Origin: Mucilaginibacter aurantiaciroseus
GTDB lineage: Bacteria; Bacteroidota; Bacteroidia; Sphingobacteriales; Sphingobacteriaceae
DNA length: 64,000 bases
Direction: 5' to 3'
NCBI RefSeq assembly: GCF_024055595.1
Contig: NZ_JAMXOF010000005.1
Span: 1 to 64,000 of the forward strand
In this document: piece after piece, positions 44,901 to 54,031 of the stretch
Numbering within the stretch: position 1 is the stretch's first letter
How the letters are laid out: every line of letters starts with the position of its first letter
Notes under the pieces: model-generated
The model's input: only the letters and a program-made list of their open reading frames with translations
The model's database searches: none
What the model was told of the DNA's origin: nothing
Made by a program: the position numbers and the translations under genes

Positions 44901-47900
44901 AGGTCTTTATCCCTTAACTGGTCACCTTCTGCGTGGATAAACATTTGGATGCGTTTGTAAGACCGTAGATCGTTAAAGAAAGTACGGAACGCTGCCCTCG
45001 AATAACCATCGCGCAGGTTGGTCACATTTAAGGATAACGATTGCTCGTTTAGCTTGGTATCGGTTTGTAGGTTATTATAGTTACGCTGGCGGTTAATGCC
45101 CGGCGGTACTACGTAAGGTATTGGTGTGCGGTTACCATTCTCCTCGATGTTTACGGCTTGCACATTTAAAGTTGAGCCATCAATAACCGGGCTTACAATG
45201 GCAGGGTCGGCAATAACGTTTTGCGGGTTGTTTTCAGCATTAAAGGTACGCCACTCGCCCCTTACCAGTTGCAGGGTAGCAAAACGCAGGATAGAGGTAT
45301 CGGCAAAATTGGTCATGAACATCCGCATAAAACGGATAGCCTTAAAATCCTGGATGTTACCAACCTTGCTTTGGTACTCGTTTATAGGCACCCTAAACTG
45401 GTACCAGGTAACGGCCTGCGTAGTACCGTTTGGTAGCTTTACGTTAGATGTAATTTTATCGTTGATGAAATTTTGGCCAATAACCATATCCTGCGGACGG
45501 ATAGAAACGCGGTACTGGAAGTACTCATCCGTTTGGCTCATGTTGTTATCTCGGTTAATGTCCTCCCCATCCGGTAAAGAGGTTGACGCCGACGTTTGGA
45601 TGCCCAGTTCCGCTTGCGATTGCTCCGCTGTTTTAGAGTTACCATCTGTACCATTGTAACGGCTGTAACGTTCCAGGATGCCGGCATTTCTTTGGTCGAG
45701 CGCACCACCCTGGTAGTATTGGTAATCATCTGTTGATGGATCGGCAGTCAGCGCAGCTGTAGCCAGGGGGCTTAATACACCCTGCGCCTGCTGTAGTATC
45801 GGCGCGAATTTTGTTTTCTCATCATTATCGTTCAATCCATCCAAACCCACATCCTGCAAACGGCGCGAATCCGGATTGTTATCAAAAGCATTGATAACCG
45901 GCTGTAGTTTTGATACCTTACCCCAAACAGTTTCATCAACATTCCCGGCGTTGGCAGCATCAACAGGCAGGCTGTTCTCTAAACTTTTGCGGCCATCTTT
46001 TAAAATATCTTCTGATACGCTACCCAGGTTCAAATAAAGATCACCACCTGCCGAGTTTGGTTTGTAGATGAACGGATCCATCATCCAAAACTCAATGTAA
46101 CCTACGTTAAGCGATTCAAAGTCGTTAGTTTCCAATTTACGGAACATACCGCCCCATCTTGCTTTGGGATTTTGTAAAGTACCGTCGGTGTTTATGCCAG
46201 TAGTTGTGTAGTTATACGGACCACGAACAGTTGGATAAAACACCATGTTTAAGGTTGAAAGGCTCAAAGGTTGGCTGGTTGTAGATTGCTTGTAAGGGAA
46301 AACTTCCTGCTCAATAACCTGTCTAACATAATGGTTTGATAATTCGCTGCGCGATACCGGGATGGTATTGGAACTGGTATAAAATATCGGGTCGATGTTA
46401 AAGTAGGACAGCCGCGCGCGGTTAAAGCCGTAGCTCAGATCGTTAAAGGCATCGCTTTCGGCAAACATCTGCGGCGTGCCCGAAATTTGCCAGTTAAAAG
46501 CGCTTTTTATATCGATAACCGAACGGCTATTCTCAAAATCGTCCAGGTATGATGTGCCGTTCTTAGACCCTGCGAAATTTAACGCACCCGGGCTGCCCGG
46601 CATCAGTTTGGCAAACTCACCGCTAAAATTAATGGTTGATGGCGCCTTGGTGTTGATGAACGGGATCTTATCTACCAAGCGGGTTAAAAAGCGCGATTGG
46701 GTGCTGTAATTTGCATCAAGCCCCCAGATGGTGTTGGAGATAGATTCCTCGCCAACAATTTCGTTTTGGGTGATGGGTTGCTCAGTTAGGTGCATAATGG
46801 TACCACCCAGCAATAATTTATCGCTTACGTGGTAATCCAACCGCGAGCCAAATAAGGACTTTTGCTGTACACCAAAAAGCTCGTTATTCTCTAACTTAAC
46901 GTTAATGGTTTGTCCGGATGAAAGCAAGGCTTGGTTTAAGATCCTGATCCGGCCCGCGCTGTAATCAATAGTATAATCTGAACCTTCCTGTAATTTAACC
47001 GACCCTGCAGTAACTACTACCGAACCCTGTGGCACATTCACGGCGTTCAATTGATACTCCGATCCGCTTTGCGAAGTGTATGTACCCTTTATTAAATACC
47101 TGTTCAGTTTTGGGAAAAATTGCTGCGCGATGATCTTGGTAGAATCATACAAGGGCTGGTAAACATAACGGGCAACCAGGTCTGGTTCACTGGCGGTGAA
47201 CTGTTTGGCAAGGTCGCTGCCAAAGGGCTCCAACACCGGGAACATGATGCGCCCCTGCTGCGAATCGATGGTTAAACCTTCTAAAAAGTCGAAATAACCA
47301 TCGGGGCGTTTATCATTTTGCTGATCCAGGTTATCTACCCCCGTTATTTGCATCCACCGTTTACTTTTGGTGTTTGCGCCATCGTCCATAATGGTTTTCT
47401 CAATGCCCGATTTATCATCCAAACGAGAAATGTTCAGTTTAAAGTTGGTAGGACTTATCTGGTACGCGCCAAGTGAGTAGATGTTCTTCATCATCAGGCC
47501 CCAGGTTGGCAGGTTGGTTTTAAGCAATTCGTTCTTTAACAATTTAGTGTACAAAACCGTAGGCGTATTTGGGTCAACAGCCCTGTCGCTGCTAAACTCA
47601 CCCACCTGGTACTGTACCCCGTTAACTGAATATTGGTAGGCCACGGCCAAAACCTCATCGTTATTTAAAGGGTAATTTAAGGAGATATAACCTAACTGCG
47701 GGTGAAGGGTAAATTCTTTATCCGTTAGTTTACGGGCATAAGTAAGTTTCGCGTAGTTGTCTGTAGCGCCCGTAGTCCTGAAATATGCCGCCGCGTCGTT
47801 AGAGTTGGTAGTACGCGTGCCCGGGGGCAAATTGTTTAATAACGAGTTTGACTGTTGTGTAAAGCCAGGGCCTTTGAAGCCTGCGGGCAGGCCGCTAAAG

Positions 47901-49201
47901 CCCGCGCCGCCCTGTATTAAGGTTTTATTGTATGGCTTGTTCTCACCAAGGTCAATAAAGGCCAGTATATCGCGAGAATCAGTAGTTACGTTGGTACGGT
48001 TAGTTGTCCAAACCTCAATTTTAGTGATGTTTACATTAGAGCTAATGATGGGGATATTCGCCAGCGTTTTGTTGTAGGTATTGCGGAAATATTGTGATAG
48101 GAAAAAGTGTTTATTGCCCTCGTAATCGGCAGCGGTAATGTTTATATTTTGCTGTTGCGAGCCATTGGTAATAGTGATATTTTTTGATTGCGAGCGCTGT
48201 TGCGAGAAAATGCTCGTTACGTCCAGCTTGCCAAATTTCAACTTGGTTTTAACACCAAATAACGCCTGGCTGCCCGATATGAGCGTAGTGTTTAAAGGCA
48301 TGCTTACGGTACCAGCCTCAATTTTCTGGATGATCTCGTCCGGGTGGCCGGTATAATCCAGTTTTATCTGGTTCTCAAATTGGAATTGTGCCTCGGTATT
48401 ATAGTTGGTAGTGATCTTTAACTTATCACCTATCTCTCCGGTAACATTCAGCTGGATGCGCTGATCGAAATTAAAGTTGAACTGGTTACGCTGGCGGGTG
48501 TTGAACAGCGGGTTCTCGTTCTTGTTGATCTGCCCGGCCAATATTACCTCTGCCGATCCCTGCGGGCGGATATTGATGTTTGAGCTACCGAAGATCTGCT
48601 CAAAGGTTTTGCTCCTGATTTTCATCTGCGGGATAAAGCCCGGCTTTTCAGATTCGATATTGTAATTGTCTGACAGCTGCTTAAAGTATTCGCGCTTTAC
48701 ACCGCGCTGTTGCAGCAGTAGGTATTCGCCAAAGGTTAAATACTGCGGTGCACGGTACAGCAGGTTGCCTACTCGTTCGTATAAAATATACTTGTTGGTT
48801 GCAGCATCGTATTCAACGGTACGTACAAGCCCCGGGGGATTGGTAAAAAATATGCCGTTACGTTCCCTTTTACTATGTGGTTCCGACAAACTTATTGGGC
48901 CCAGCTGGATGCTGGTATCAACTTTTAAAGTAGAGGTTGTAGTAGTAGCTTTGGGTACCTGCTGACCTTGGCCCGGTTGGCGTTGTTGCGGCCCTGTAGT
49001 TTGCTGCTGTTGGCCCGGAAGTTGCTGTTGCTGTTGTTGACCGGGAAGCCCTTGCCCCGAAATTTGAGTGCCCGGCTGCCCCCGCGTTGGCTGGGGTATT
49101 GTAGGCGTGTTTACCGGCGTTTGTGCATATGATTTACCCACTCCGCTTAAAGCAAATACAAAGAGTATCACTACAAAAAGCTTAGTAAAAAATTTTATCA
49201 A
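41984..49201 (-). CDS. sprA: SprA, giant outer-membrane channel protein of type IX secretion
   Basis: This 2405-aa protein has a signal peptide (about 1-26) and a Gln/Pro/Gly-rich low-complexity region (about 30-85, QGLPGQQQQQQLPGQQ), then a very long beta-rich sequence ending in a strand-like C-terminus (FTNFGINLKLLLQ). SprA (Sov) is the translocon of the type IX secretion system and forms the largest known single-chain outer-membrane barrel. The length and the adjacent ruvA match Bacteroidota sprA loci. It makes this organism very probably T9SS-positive. It lies 24 bp after ruvA on the same strand. Confidence 0.95.
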   Translation of the reverse strand: MIKFFTKLFVVILFVFALSGVGKSYAQTPVNTPTIPQPTRGQPGTQISGQGLPGQQQQQQLPGQQQQTTGPQQRQPGQGQQVPKATTTTSTLKVDTSIQLGPISLSEPHSKRERNGIFFTNPPGLVRTVEYDAATNKYILYERVGNLLYRAPQYLTFGEYLLLQQRGVKREYFKQLSDNYNIESEKPGFIPQMKIRSKTFEQIFGSSNINIRPQGSAEVILAGQINKNENPLFNTRQRNQFNFNFDQRIQLNVTGEIGDKLKITTNYNTEAQFQFENQIKLDYTGHPDEIIQKIEAGTVSMPLNTTLISGSQALFGVKTKLKFGKLDVTSIFSQQRSQSKNITITNGSQQQNINITAADYEGNKHFFLSQYFRNTYNKTLANIPIISSNVNITKIEVWTTNRTNVTTDSRDILAFIDLGENKPYNKTLIQGGAGFSGLPAGFKGPGFTQQSNSLLNNLPPGTRTTNSNDAAAYFRTTGATDNYAKLTYARKLTDKEFTLHPQLGYISLNYPLNNDEVLAVAYQYSVNGVQYQVGEFSSDRAVDPNTPTVLYTKLLKNELLKTNLPTWGLMMKNIYSLGAYQISPTNFKLNISRLDDKSGIEKTIMDDGANTKSKRWMQITGVDNLDQQNDKRPDGYFDFLEGLTIDSQQGRIMFPVLEPFGSDLAKQFTASEPDLVARYVYQPLYDSTKIIAQQFFPKLNRYLIKGTYTSQSGSEYQLNAVNVPQGSVVVTAGSVKLQEGSDYTIDYSAGRIRILNQALLSSGQTINVKLENNELFGVQQKSLFGSRLDYHVSDKLLLGGTIMHLTEQPITQNEIVGEESISNTIWGLDANYSTQSRFLTRLVDKIPFINTKAPSTINFSGEFAKLMPGSPGALNFAGSKNGTSYLDDFENSRSVIDIKSAFNWQISGTPQMFAESDAFNDLSYGFNRARLSYFNIDPIFYTSSNTIPVSRSELSNHYVRQVIEQEVFPYKQSTTSQPLSLSTLNMVFYPTVRGPYNYTTTGINTDGTLQNPKARWGGMFRKLETNDFESLNVGYIEFWMMDPFIYKPNSAGGDLYLNLGSVSEDILKDGRKSLENSLPVDAANAGNVDETVWGKVSKLQPVINAFDNNPDSRRLQDVGLDGLNDNDEKTKFAPILQQAQGVLSPLATAALTADPSTDDYQYYQGGALDQRNAGILERYSRYNGTDGNSKTAEQSQAELGIQTSASTSLPDGEDINRDNNMSQTDEYFQYRVSIRPQDMVIGQNFINDKITSNVKLPNGTTQAVTWYQFRVPINEYQSKVGNIQDFKAIRFMRMFMTNFADTSILRFATLQLVRGEWRTFNAENNPQNVIADPAIVSPVIDGSTLNVQAVNIEENGNRTPIPYVVPPGINRQRNYNNLQTDTKLNEQSLSLNVTNLRDGYSRAAFRTFFNDLRSYKRIQMFIHAEGDQLRDKDLNGFVRLGVDYQDNYYEYEVPLAVTQPGTRDPGAIWPAVNELDLQLSILIDAKLARNNAKLNGQPWPFTIPFVYTDGTNKVTIKGQPDLSRLRTIMLGVRNPYKPRGLAGDDGLNKTGTVWFDELRLTEFDQRGGWAATARVDAALADFANITVSGSKSTVGFGTLDSRVSDRSRSDNQAVDASASIELGKFFPEKSGIRIPAYVNISTQVSTPQYDPGSPDVELKKSLAAAPNNQARDSIKNVTQDFTTRKSFNFTNVHKERTNTTAPVHVWDVENFAATYAYTEYQHHDFNVENDFAKTYRVALNYNYNKDPKYYTPFAKIIKSNLLALARDFNFSILPSRLNFSINFDRFYSENTLRNNDPNNFIAIPTAFNKNFNITRVYGIGWNLSKALTLDIDATNLSVVDEPAGRINGLKRDTLWENLWKLGRTTNYNHTINLNWSAPINKLPGLDWTALTVRYSTNFNWQSQPEFAINNPTYDVGNSIQNARTIQLNPNLNFSNFYNKFKGLRKGKDEKTGAAKFFLGILTGIKNISGTYTRTEGTFLPGYLPKSNLFGQDLKYDAPGIGFLLGSQADIRQRAIVNGWITTDTLQNQLYVKSFNEDIRLRSIIEPVSDLRIELIAFKTQDKNYQTNFKYLASTNSIENLSPVTTGTYSISFFSLGTAFAKSGGVTSRSPTYQKFLDNRTIVSQRLGLTNLNSGVAANGYADGYGPNAQNVLVPAFLAAYSGKDASKSATSQFPKIPIPNWQISYAGLGKMPFFADLFDSFDLKHGYRSSYNVSSFTTLLQYQEANGAVASRDFNNDFLPFYQFSQVAIFEQFVPLLGADVRFKNSMTANFEYRKTRSLNLSLLNSQLAQQDENILVFGFGYRPKNFRMPWGLFGTGNKDNNDINFKLDVAVRDNKTLIYRADIAAAEVSSGAKNITMRPSIDYVINQRFNLNLFYDSNITKPYTSQSFNTSFTNFGINLKLLLQ

Positions 49202-49225
49202 GTGGTATAAATTATTGCAAAGTAA

Positions 49226-49810
49226 TTATAAGCTTTTTAGTGCAGCTTTAATCAATTGTTCTACAGTTAAGACACCTGTATTTTTGCTTATTTCCTGGTC
49301 TAAAACTTTCTCTGCAACGTTACGAGCAAATCCAAGCATCACAAGGGCAGAAAGAGCTTCATCTTTTGCCGTTTTTACACCCGGCATTACCGTTAATGTA
49401 TCTGGCCCTTCTTTTTTAAGTTTGTCCTGCAACTCTAAAATCACGCGCTGGGCCGATTTTGGGCCGATACCTTTTATGCGCTGGATAGCCGCTACATTAC
49501 CCTGCACAATAGCCGCCTGGATCTCGGCCGGGGTAATTGATGAGAGCATCATTCGCCCCGTGTTTGGCCCGATGCCGGATATAGAGATCAGGTGCGTAAA
49601 CAGCCTGCGCTCGCCCTCGGTAGCAAAACCATAAAGGGTGTGCGCATCCTCTTTTACGTGCATCCAGATGTATAATTTACAGCGCTCACCCTCGGGCAGC
49701 TGGCCGTAAGTATTTAACGATATATTAATATGGTAGCCAACGCCGCCTGCATCAATCACCACGTGCGCACCACCCCTAAAAACTAATTTACCATCAATAT
49801 AATCGTACAT
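49226..49810 (-). CDS. ruvA: RuvA, Holliday junction branch-migration subunit
   Basis: This 194-aa DNA-binding subunit of RuvAB has the start MYDYIDGKLVFR, the helix-hairpin-helix motifs ISGIGPNTGRMML and IKGIGPKSAQRVIL, and the C-terminal domain III (DEALSALVMLGFA) that contacts RuvB. Length is normal. It lies between maeB (6 bp) and sprA (24 bp), in one operon. ruvB is not here, as often in Bacteroidota. Confidence 0.95.
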   Translation of the reverse strand: MYDYIDGKLVFRGGAHVVIDAGGVGYHINISLNTYGQLPEGERCKLYIWMHVKEDAHTLYGFATEGERRLFTHLISISGIGPNTGRMMLSSITPAEIQAAIVQGNVAAIQRIKGIGPKSAQRVILELQDKLKKEGPDTLTVMPGVKTAKDEALSALVMLGFARNVAEKVLDQEISKNTGVLTVEQLIKAALKSL

Positions 49811-49816
49811 CTTTTG

Positions 49817-52114
49817 TTATTTTTTTGCTTTTGATGGTTTTGCTTCTGCACATTTTACCTGGGCATCTATTACGGCAATGGTAACCATGTTCACTATTTC
49901 GCGAACCGAGCTACCCAACTGCAGCACATGCACCGGTTTTTTCATGCCCAACAGGATAGGACCAACAGCTTCCGCGCCGCCAATTTCCTGCAATAATTTA
50001 TAGGCGATATTACCCGATGCCAATCCCGGGAAGATCAATGTATTGGCAGGCTTACCGTTTAGTACAGAAAACTCAAAGTTATCCGCAAGTAGTTCGGAGT
50101 TTAGCGCAAAGTTGGCCTGCATTTCACCATCTACTACTATCTCGGGATATTTCTCGTGAAGGATGCGCACGGTTTCCCTGGTTTTTTCGGGAATCTCGCC
50201 CTCGTTTGAGCCAAAGTTGGAGTAGGATAACACCGCTATGCGTGGCTTAATGTTTAGCTGTTTGATAGACCTGTCCATCAACACGGTAATATCAACCAAT
50301 TCCTGCGCGGTTGGGTTAATGTTTACCGTAGTGTCACCAAAGAAAACAGGGCCTTTTTCGGTGATCATCAAATACATGCCCGCAACGCGGTTTACGCTTG
50401 CTTCGGTACCGATAATTTGCAGGGCCGGTTTAATGGTGGTTGCGTAGTCTTTTGTTAAGCCGGAGATCAATGCATCCGCCTCGCCAAAATGTACCATACA
50501 GGCACCAAAGTAGTTACGATCTACCATCAGCTTTTTGGCCTCGATCATGGTGACGCCTTTACGCTGTCGTTTTTTGAATAAAAATTCAGCGAATTCCTGC
50601 GAACGCCCGGTTTCTACTTTTGGGTCGATGATCTGTACATCGTCGAGGTCAAGCTCGTTCTCGCGCATGATCTCGCGGATACGCTCGGCATTCCCCAAAA
50701 GTATCGGGGTGGCAATGCCTTCGTCTTTAACGATTTGGGCGGCGCGTAATATTTTGTAAGTATCGGCCTCGGCAAATACCACACGTTTTGGCGCTTGTTT
50801 AGCCTTATTGGTCAGGTCGCGCAGCAACTTGTTGTTAGTACCAAGGCGAGATAGTAGTTCTTCGTTGTAAGCATCCCAGTCGGTAATGGTTTTACGCGCC
50901 ACGCCAGACTCGATAGCGGCCCTGGCAACCGCCGAAGACACCTCGGTGATCAAACGCTGGTCCATTGGTTTGGGGATGATGTAATCGCGGCCAAACTTAA
51001 GGTTGGTAATGTTATATGCTAAATTAACAGCCTCGGGAACGGGCTTTTTAGCCATTTCGGCTATGGCCTTTACCGCGGCTATCTTCATTTCTTCGTTAAT
51101 GGCAGTTGCCCTAACATCCAACGCACCGCGGAAGATGTACGGGAACCCCAATACGTTGTTCACCTGGTTAGGAAAATCTGACCGCCCGGTTGCCATAATG
51201 ATATCCTTACGGGCGGCAATTGCCAGGTCGAAATTTATCTCAGGCTCGGGGTTAGCCATCGCGAAAACGATTGGGTTTTTGGCCATGCTCACCAACATTG
51301 CAGGGGTAACCACATTGCCTGCCGAAAGACCAACAAATACATCGGCATTTTTCATGGCATCGGCAAGGGTGGTGATATCCTTACGGTTTGTGGCGAACTG
51401 AAGGCGCATTTCGTCCAGATCGGTACGTTCCGGGGTTAGCAAACCGTTGATGTCAAACATCACCAGATTCTCTTTTTTAACCCCAAGCGAAAGGTACATT
51501 TTGGTACATGATACCGCTGCCGCGCCGGCACCATTCACTACTAATTTTATTTTATCAAGCTTTTTACCCTGTATCTCGCAGGCATTCATCAAGGCTGCCC
51601 CAGATATGATGGCGGTACCATGCTGGTCATCATGCATCACCGGGATCTTCATTTCGGCCTTTAACCTGCGCTCTATTTCAAAACAGGTCGGGGCCGAGAT
51701 ATCTTCCAGGTTGATGCCACCAAAGGTTGGCTCTAACGCCTTTACTATATTTACAAATTCATCAACAGTTTTAGCGTTGATCTCCAGATCGAACACATCA
51801 ATATCTGCATAAATTTTGAACAAGAGGCCCTTACCCTCCATTACCGGCTTACTGGCTTCGGGGCCAATATTACCCAGGCCAAGTACGGCGGTACCATTAC
51901 TAATAACGGCTACCAGGTTACCTTTTGCGGTATATTTATATACATCCTCCACATTATCGGCTATGCGCAGGCATGGCTCTGCAACACCGGGGGAGTATGC
52001 TAATGTTAAGTCGCGTTGAGAGTTGGTAGGTTTTGTGGGCACTACCTGTATTTTACCGGGACGGCCTTTTGAGTGGTAGTTTAAGGCGTCCTGTTTACGA
52101 TTTGGTTTATTCAT
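49817..52114 (-). CDS. maeB: NADP-dependent malic enzyme (MaeB type, with PTA domain)
   Basis: This 765-aa protein is the fused MaeB form. Residues about 1-430 are the malic-enzyme part with [21 protein letters not shown] (metal and substrate binding) and the NAD(P) fold [12 protein letters not shown]. Residues about 435-760 are a phosphotransacetylase-like domain that regulates activity. It decarboxylates malate to pyruvate with NADPH production. A TAATTTTG box (52136-52143, minus strand) lies 21 nt before the start. It heads the maeB-ruvA-sprA operon. Confidence 0.95.
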   Translation of the reverse strand: MNKPNRKQDALNYHSKGRPGKIQVVPTKPTNSQRDLTLAYSPGVAEPCLRIADNVEDVYKYTAKGNLVAVISNGTAVLGLGNIGPEASKPVMEGKGLLFKIYADIDVFDLEINAKTVDEFVNIVKALEPTFGGINLEDISAPTCFEIERRLKAEMKIPVMHDDQHGTAIISGAALMNACEIQGKKLDKIKLVVNGAGAAAVSCTKMYLSLGVKKENLVMFDINGLLTPERTDLDEMRLQFATNRKDITTLADAMKNADVFVGLSAGNVVTPAMLVSMAKNPIVFAMANPEPEINFDLAIAARKDIIMATGRSDFPNQVNNVLGFPYIFRGALDVRATAINEEMKIAAVKAIAEMAKKPVPEAVNLAYNITNLKFGRDYIIPKPMDQRLITEVSSAVARAAIESGVARKTITDWDAYNEELLSRLGTNNKLLRDLTNKAKQAPKRVVFAEADTYKILRAAQIVKDEGIATPILLGNAERIREIMRENELDLDDVQIIDPKVETGRSQEFAEFLFKKRQRKGVTMIEAKKLMVDRNYFGACMVHFGEADALISGLTKDYATTIKPALQIIGTEASVNRVAGMYLMITEKGPVFFGDTTVNINPTAQELVDITVLMDRSIKQLNIKPRIAVLSYSNFGSNEGEIPEKTRETVRILHEKYPEIVVDGEMQANFALNSELLADNFEFSVLNGKPANTLIFPGLASGNIAYKLLQEIGGAEAVGPILLGMKKPVHVLQLGSSVREIVNMVTIAVIDAQVKCAEAKPSKAKK

Positions 52115-52135
52115 GATCTCAAAAATTCAAGCGCC

Positions 52136-52143
52136 CAAAATTA
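52136..52143 (-). promoter_or_regulatory. Candidate -7 box of the maeB-ruvA-sprA operon
   Basis: TAATTTTG on the minus strand, 21 nt before the maeB ATG at 52114. The -33 element is not clear. Confidence 0.35.
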
Positions 52144-52228
52144 CGATTACTTTTTTTGAACTGGCTAATAAAAAACCTTTAAATTCAACAACATACAGAA
52201 CATAAACTTGTCATCAAATAAATTTTAA

Positions 52229-52747
52229 ATGAAAGAGGTACTTAAGAAAATATCAATCTCAGCCATCAAATTAAGTAAAGATACTTTTACAAGCGATCAA
52301 GTTAAAACTGCATGGTTGGGTACAAATGCTGTCTCAACAACGGATGTTAACGATGCGGAAATACGTTTAGGGGTTAAATTGCCCGAAGATTATAAAGAAT
52401 TTCTTTTAACAACGAATGGCTTTTTTACGCCAACTGATACCACGGAGTCAACATTTGAAACCATTGACAAAATCGACTATTTAAAAAATGTTGACGAATA
52501 CCTGATTGAGATATGGAGCCAGGATGAATTGGCAGAGGTTGGGCGCGAACTAAGTAGAAGCATACTTATTGCAGGATTGAATGACGAACAATATTTCCTG
52601 TTGGTTCCACCAAATGCAGACAATTTAAATTGGAAGTATTTAAAGTTTGCTAATGGGATACCAGGAATACATTCTTACAATGACTTGGAAAGTTATTTCA
52701 CTTCTGTTTTAGATCTTTTAAAACAACTAAGTAACGATTCTCAATAA
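52229..52747 (+). CDS. SMI1/KNR4-family protein
   Basis: This 172-aa protein has the SMI1/KNR4 (SUKH) core: the helix-turn VNDAEIRLGVKLPEDYKEFLLTTNGF, then the later SILIAGLNDEQYFLL strand region. SUKH proteins are often immunity proteins of polymorphic toxins, but no toxin or T9SS-cargo gene is next to it; the neighbours are maeB and a transglycosylase. It could be an orphan immunity gene or a housekeeping SUKH member. It is the only + strand gene between 41971 and 63414. Confidence 0.8.
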   Translation: MKEVLKKISISAIKLSKDTFTSDQVKTAWLGTNAVSTTDVNDAEIRLGVKLPEDYKEFLLTTNGFFTPTDTTESTFETIDKIDYLKNVDEYLIEIWSQDELAEVGRELSRSILIAGLNDEQYFLLVPPNADNLNWKYLKFANGIPGIHSYNDLESYFTSVLDLLKQLSNDSQ

Positions 52748-52752
52748 AAAAT

Positions 52753-53970
52753 TTATCTCCTGCCTATATTAACGGGCAATCCCGGTAAAAGCGGCAGAGT
52801 TGTATTAGTGCCTAACGTTTTATTCCATTGCAGCAGATCGCCAATTTTAACGTTGTATTTAGCTGCTATGTTAGCAAGGGTATCTCCCTTTTTCGTGATG
52901 TGGATGACTGGTGCAACACCAGTTGCCGGATCAAGTGTAGAAGACGCCTGCAAAGGCGTTGGAATCGCGACATATTGGATAGGCTTTGGCGTGCGTATCG
53001 GTGCCGATAAGTCGGCAATGGCATCCCGTAAAATGGACTGCCTTTCCTGGTTCACCACCGGTATCACAATTTTGCGTGGAACTGCCGCCGTACCATTCAC
53101 CAGCTGCTGGCGGTACGATGGATTAAGCGTACAAATATCTTTTAAAGTCATCCCCAATGCCTGAGCTATCCGACTTAACGACACGAATTTGTTCACCATA
53201 ACGGTATCGGTTATGATAGCCAAATCGCTGGTTTGTGGTACTATATAATGATACTTGTGATATTTCATTACATAATTTATAGCGATAAATGCCGGTACAT
53301 AACCACGGGTTTCGGGAGGTAACAGTTCACGGATGGACCAGTAATCGTGCGTGCCCGTTTTCTCCAGTGCATGTTCCACATTACTTTTACCACAGTTGTA
53401 TGATGCGATGGCTAAAAGCCAGTCGCCAAATTGCTGGTAGGCATCTTTCAGATATTCGGCAGCGGCGATGCTGGCACGTACCGGGTCGCGTCGGTCATCA
53501 ACGTAATCCGTCATGGCAAGCCCGTAAATCTTGGCCGTTTCTGACATGAACTGCCATGGGCCAGCCGCACCAACCCGTGAAATCGCGTTCGGATTAAGCG
53601 CCGATTCAACTATTGACAGGTATTTGATTTCGTCGGGGATACCGGCATCCTGAAAAGCCCTTTCGTAGATAGGGAAATAGTATTTAGAAAGGCCTATCAT
53701 TCGGCCCATTTCATCTTTACGACGCACATAATTATCTATGTAAGCCTGCACATAGCCGTTATAATCTAAAGACACTTCCTTTTGAATGGTATCCAACCGG
53801 CGTTTAATAATATTGTTTTGGTAGATATACACCGGAGCTTGTATCACCGTGAGCAACACATTTGTGTCCTGCTGAACCATTTCTGCCTCTATGGCAAACT
53901 CGGTTTTGATATTTGCTTTAACTACTTGTAGGAATAATGCACAAATAATAAAAGTAAACAGTCTCTTCAT
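52753..53970 (-). CDS. MltD-like lytic transglycosylase with LysM domains
   Basis: This 405-aa exported protein has a signal peptide (about 1-19) and a goose-lysozyme/SLT domain (about 95-240). The catalytic Glu122 lies in YLSIVESALNP, and the family motifs GAAGPWQFM and LAIASYNCGKSNV follow. Two LysM-like regions lie at about 260-310 and 358-405 (KKGDTLANIAAKYNVKIGDL). It cleaves peptidoglycan glycan strands with anhydro-muropeptide formation. It is the last gene in the minus-strand run with gatA upstream. Confidence 0.9.
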   Translation of the reverse strand: MKRLFTFIICALFLQVVKANIKTEFAIEAEMVQQDTNVLLTVIQAPVYIYQNNIIKRRLDTIQKEVSLDYNGYVQAYIDNYVRRKDEMGRMIGLSKYYFPIYERAFQDAGIPDEIKYLSIVESALNPNAISRVGAAGPWQFMSETAKIYGLAMTDYVDDRRDPVRASIAAAEYLKDAYQQFGDWLLAIASYNCGKSNVEHALEKTGTHDYWSIRELLPPETRGYVPAFIAINYVMKYHKYHYIVPQTSDLAIITDTVMVNKFVSLSRIAQALGMTLKDICTLNPSYRQQLVNGTAAVPRKIVIPVVNQERQSILRDAIADLSAPIRTPKPIQYVAIPTPLQASSTLDPATGVAPVIHITKKGDTLANIAAKYNVKIGDLLQWNKTLGTNTTLPLLPGLPVNIGRR

Positions 53971-54031
53971 ATTTTAGGGTCCGCCATCCGCCGCGATGGG
54001 CTTTACAGTTATTTACTAATGTATTAAATAT

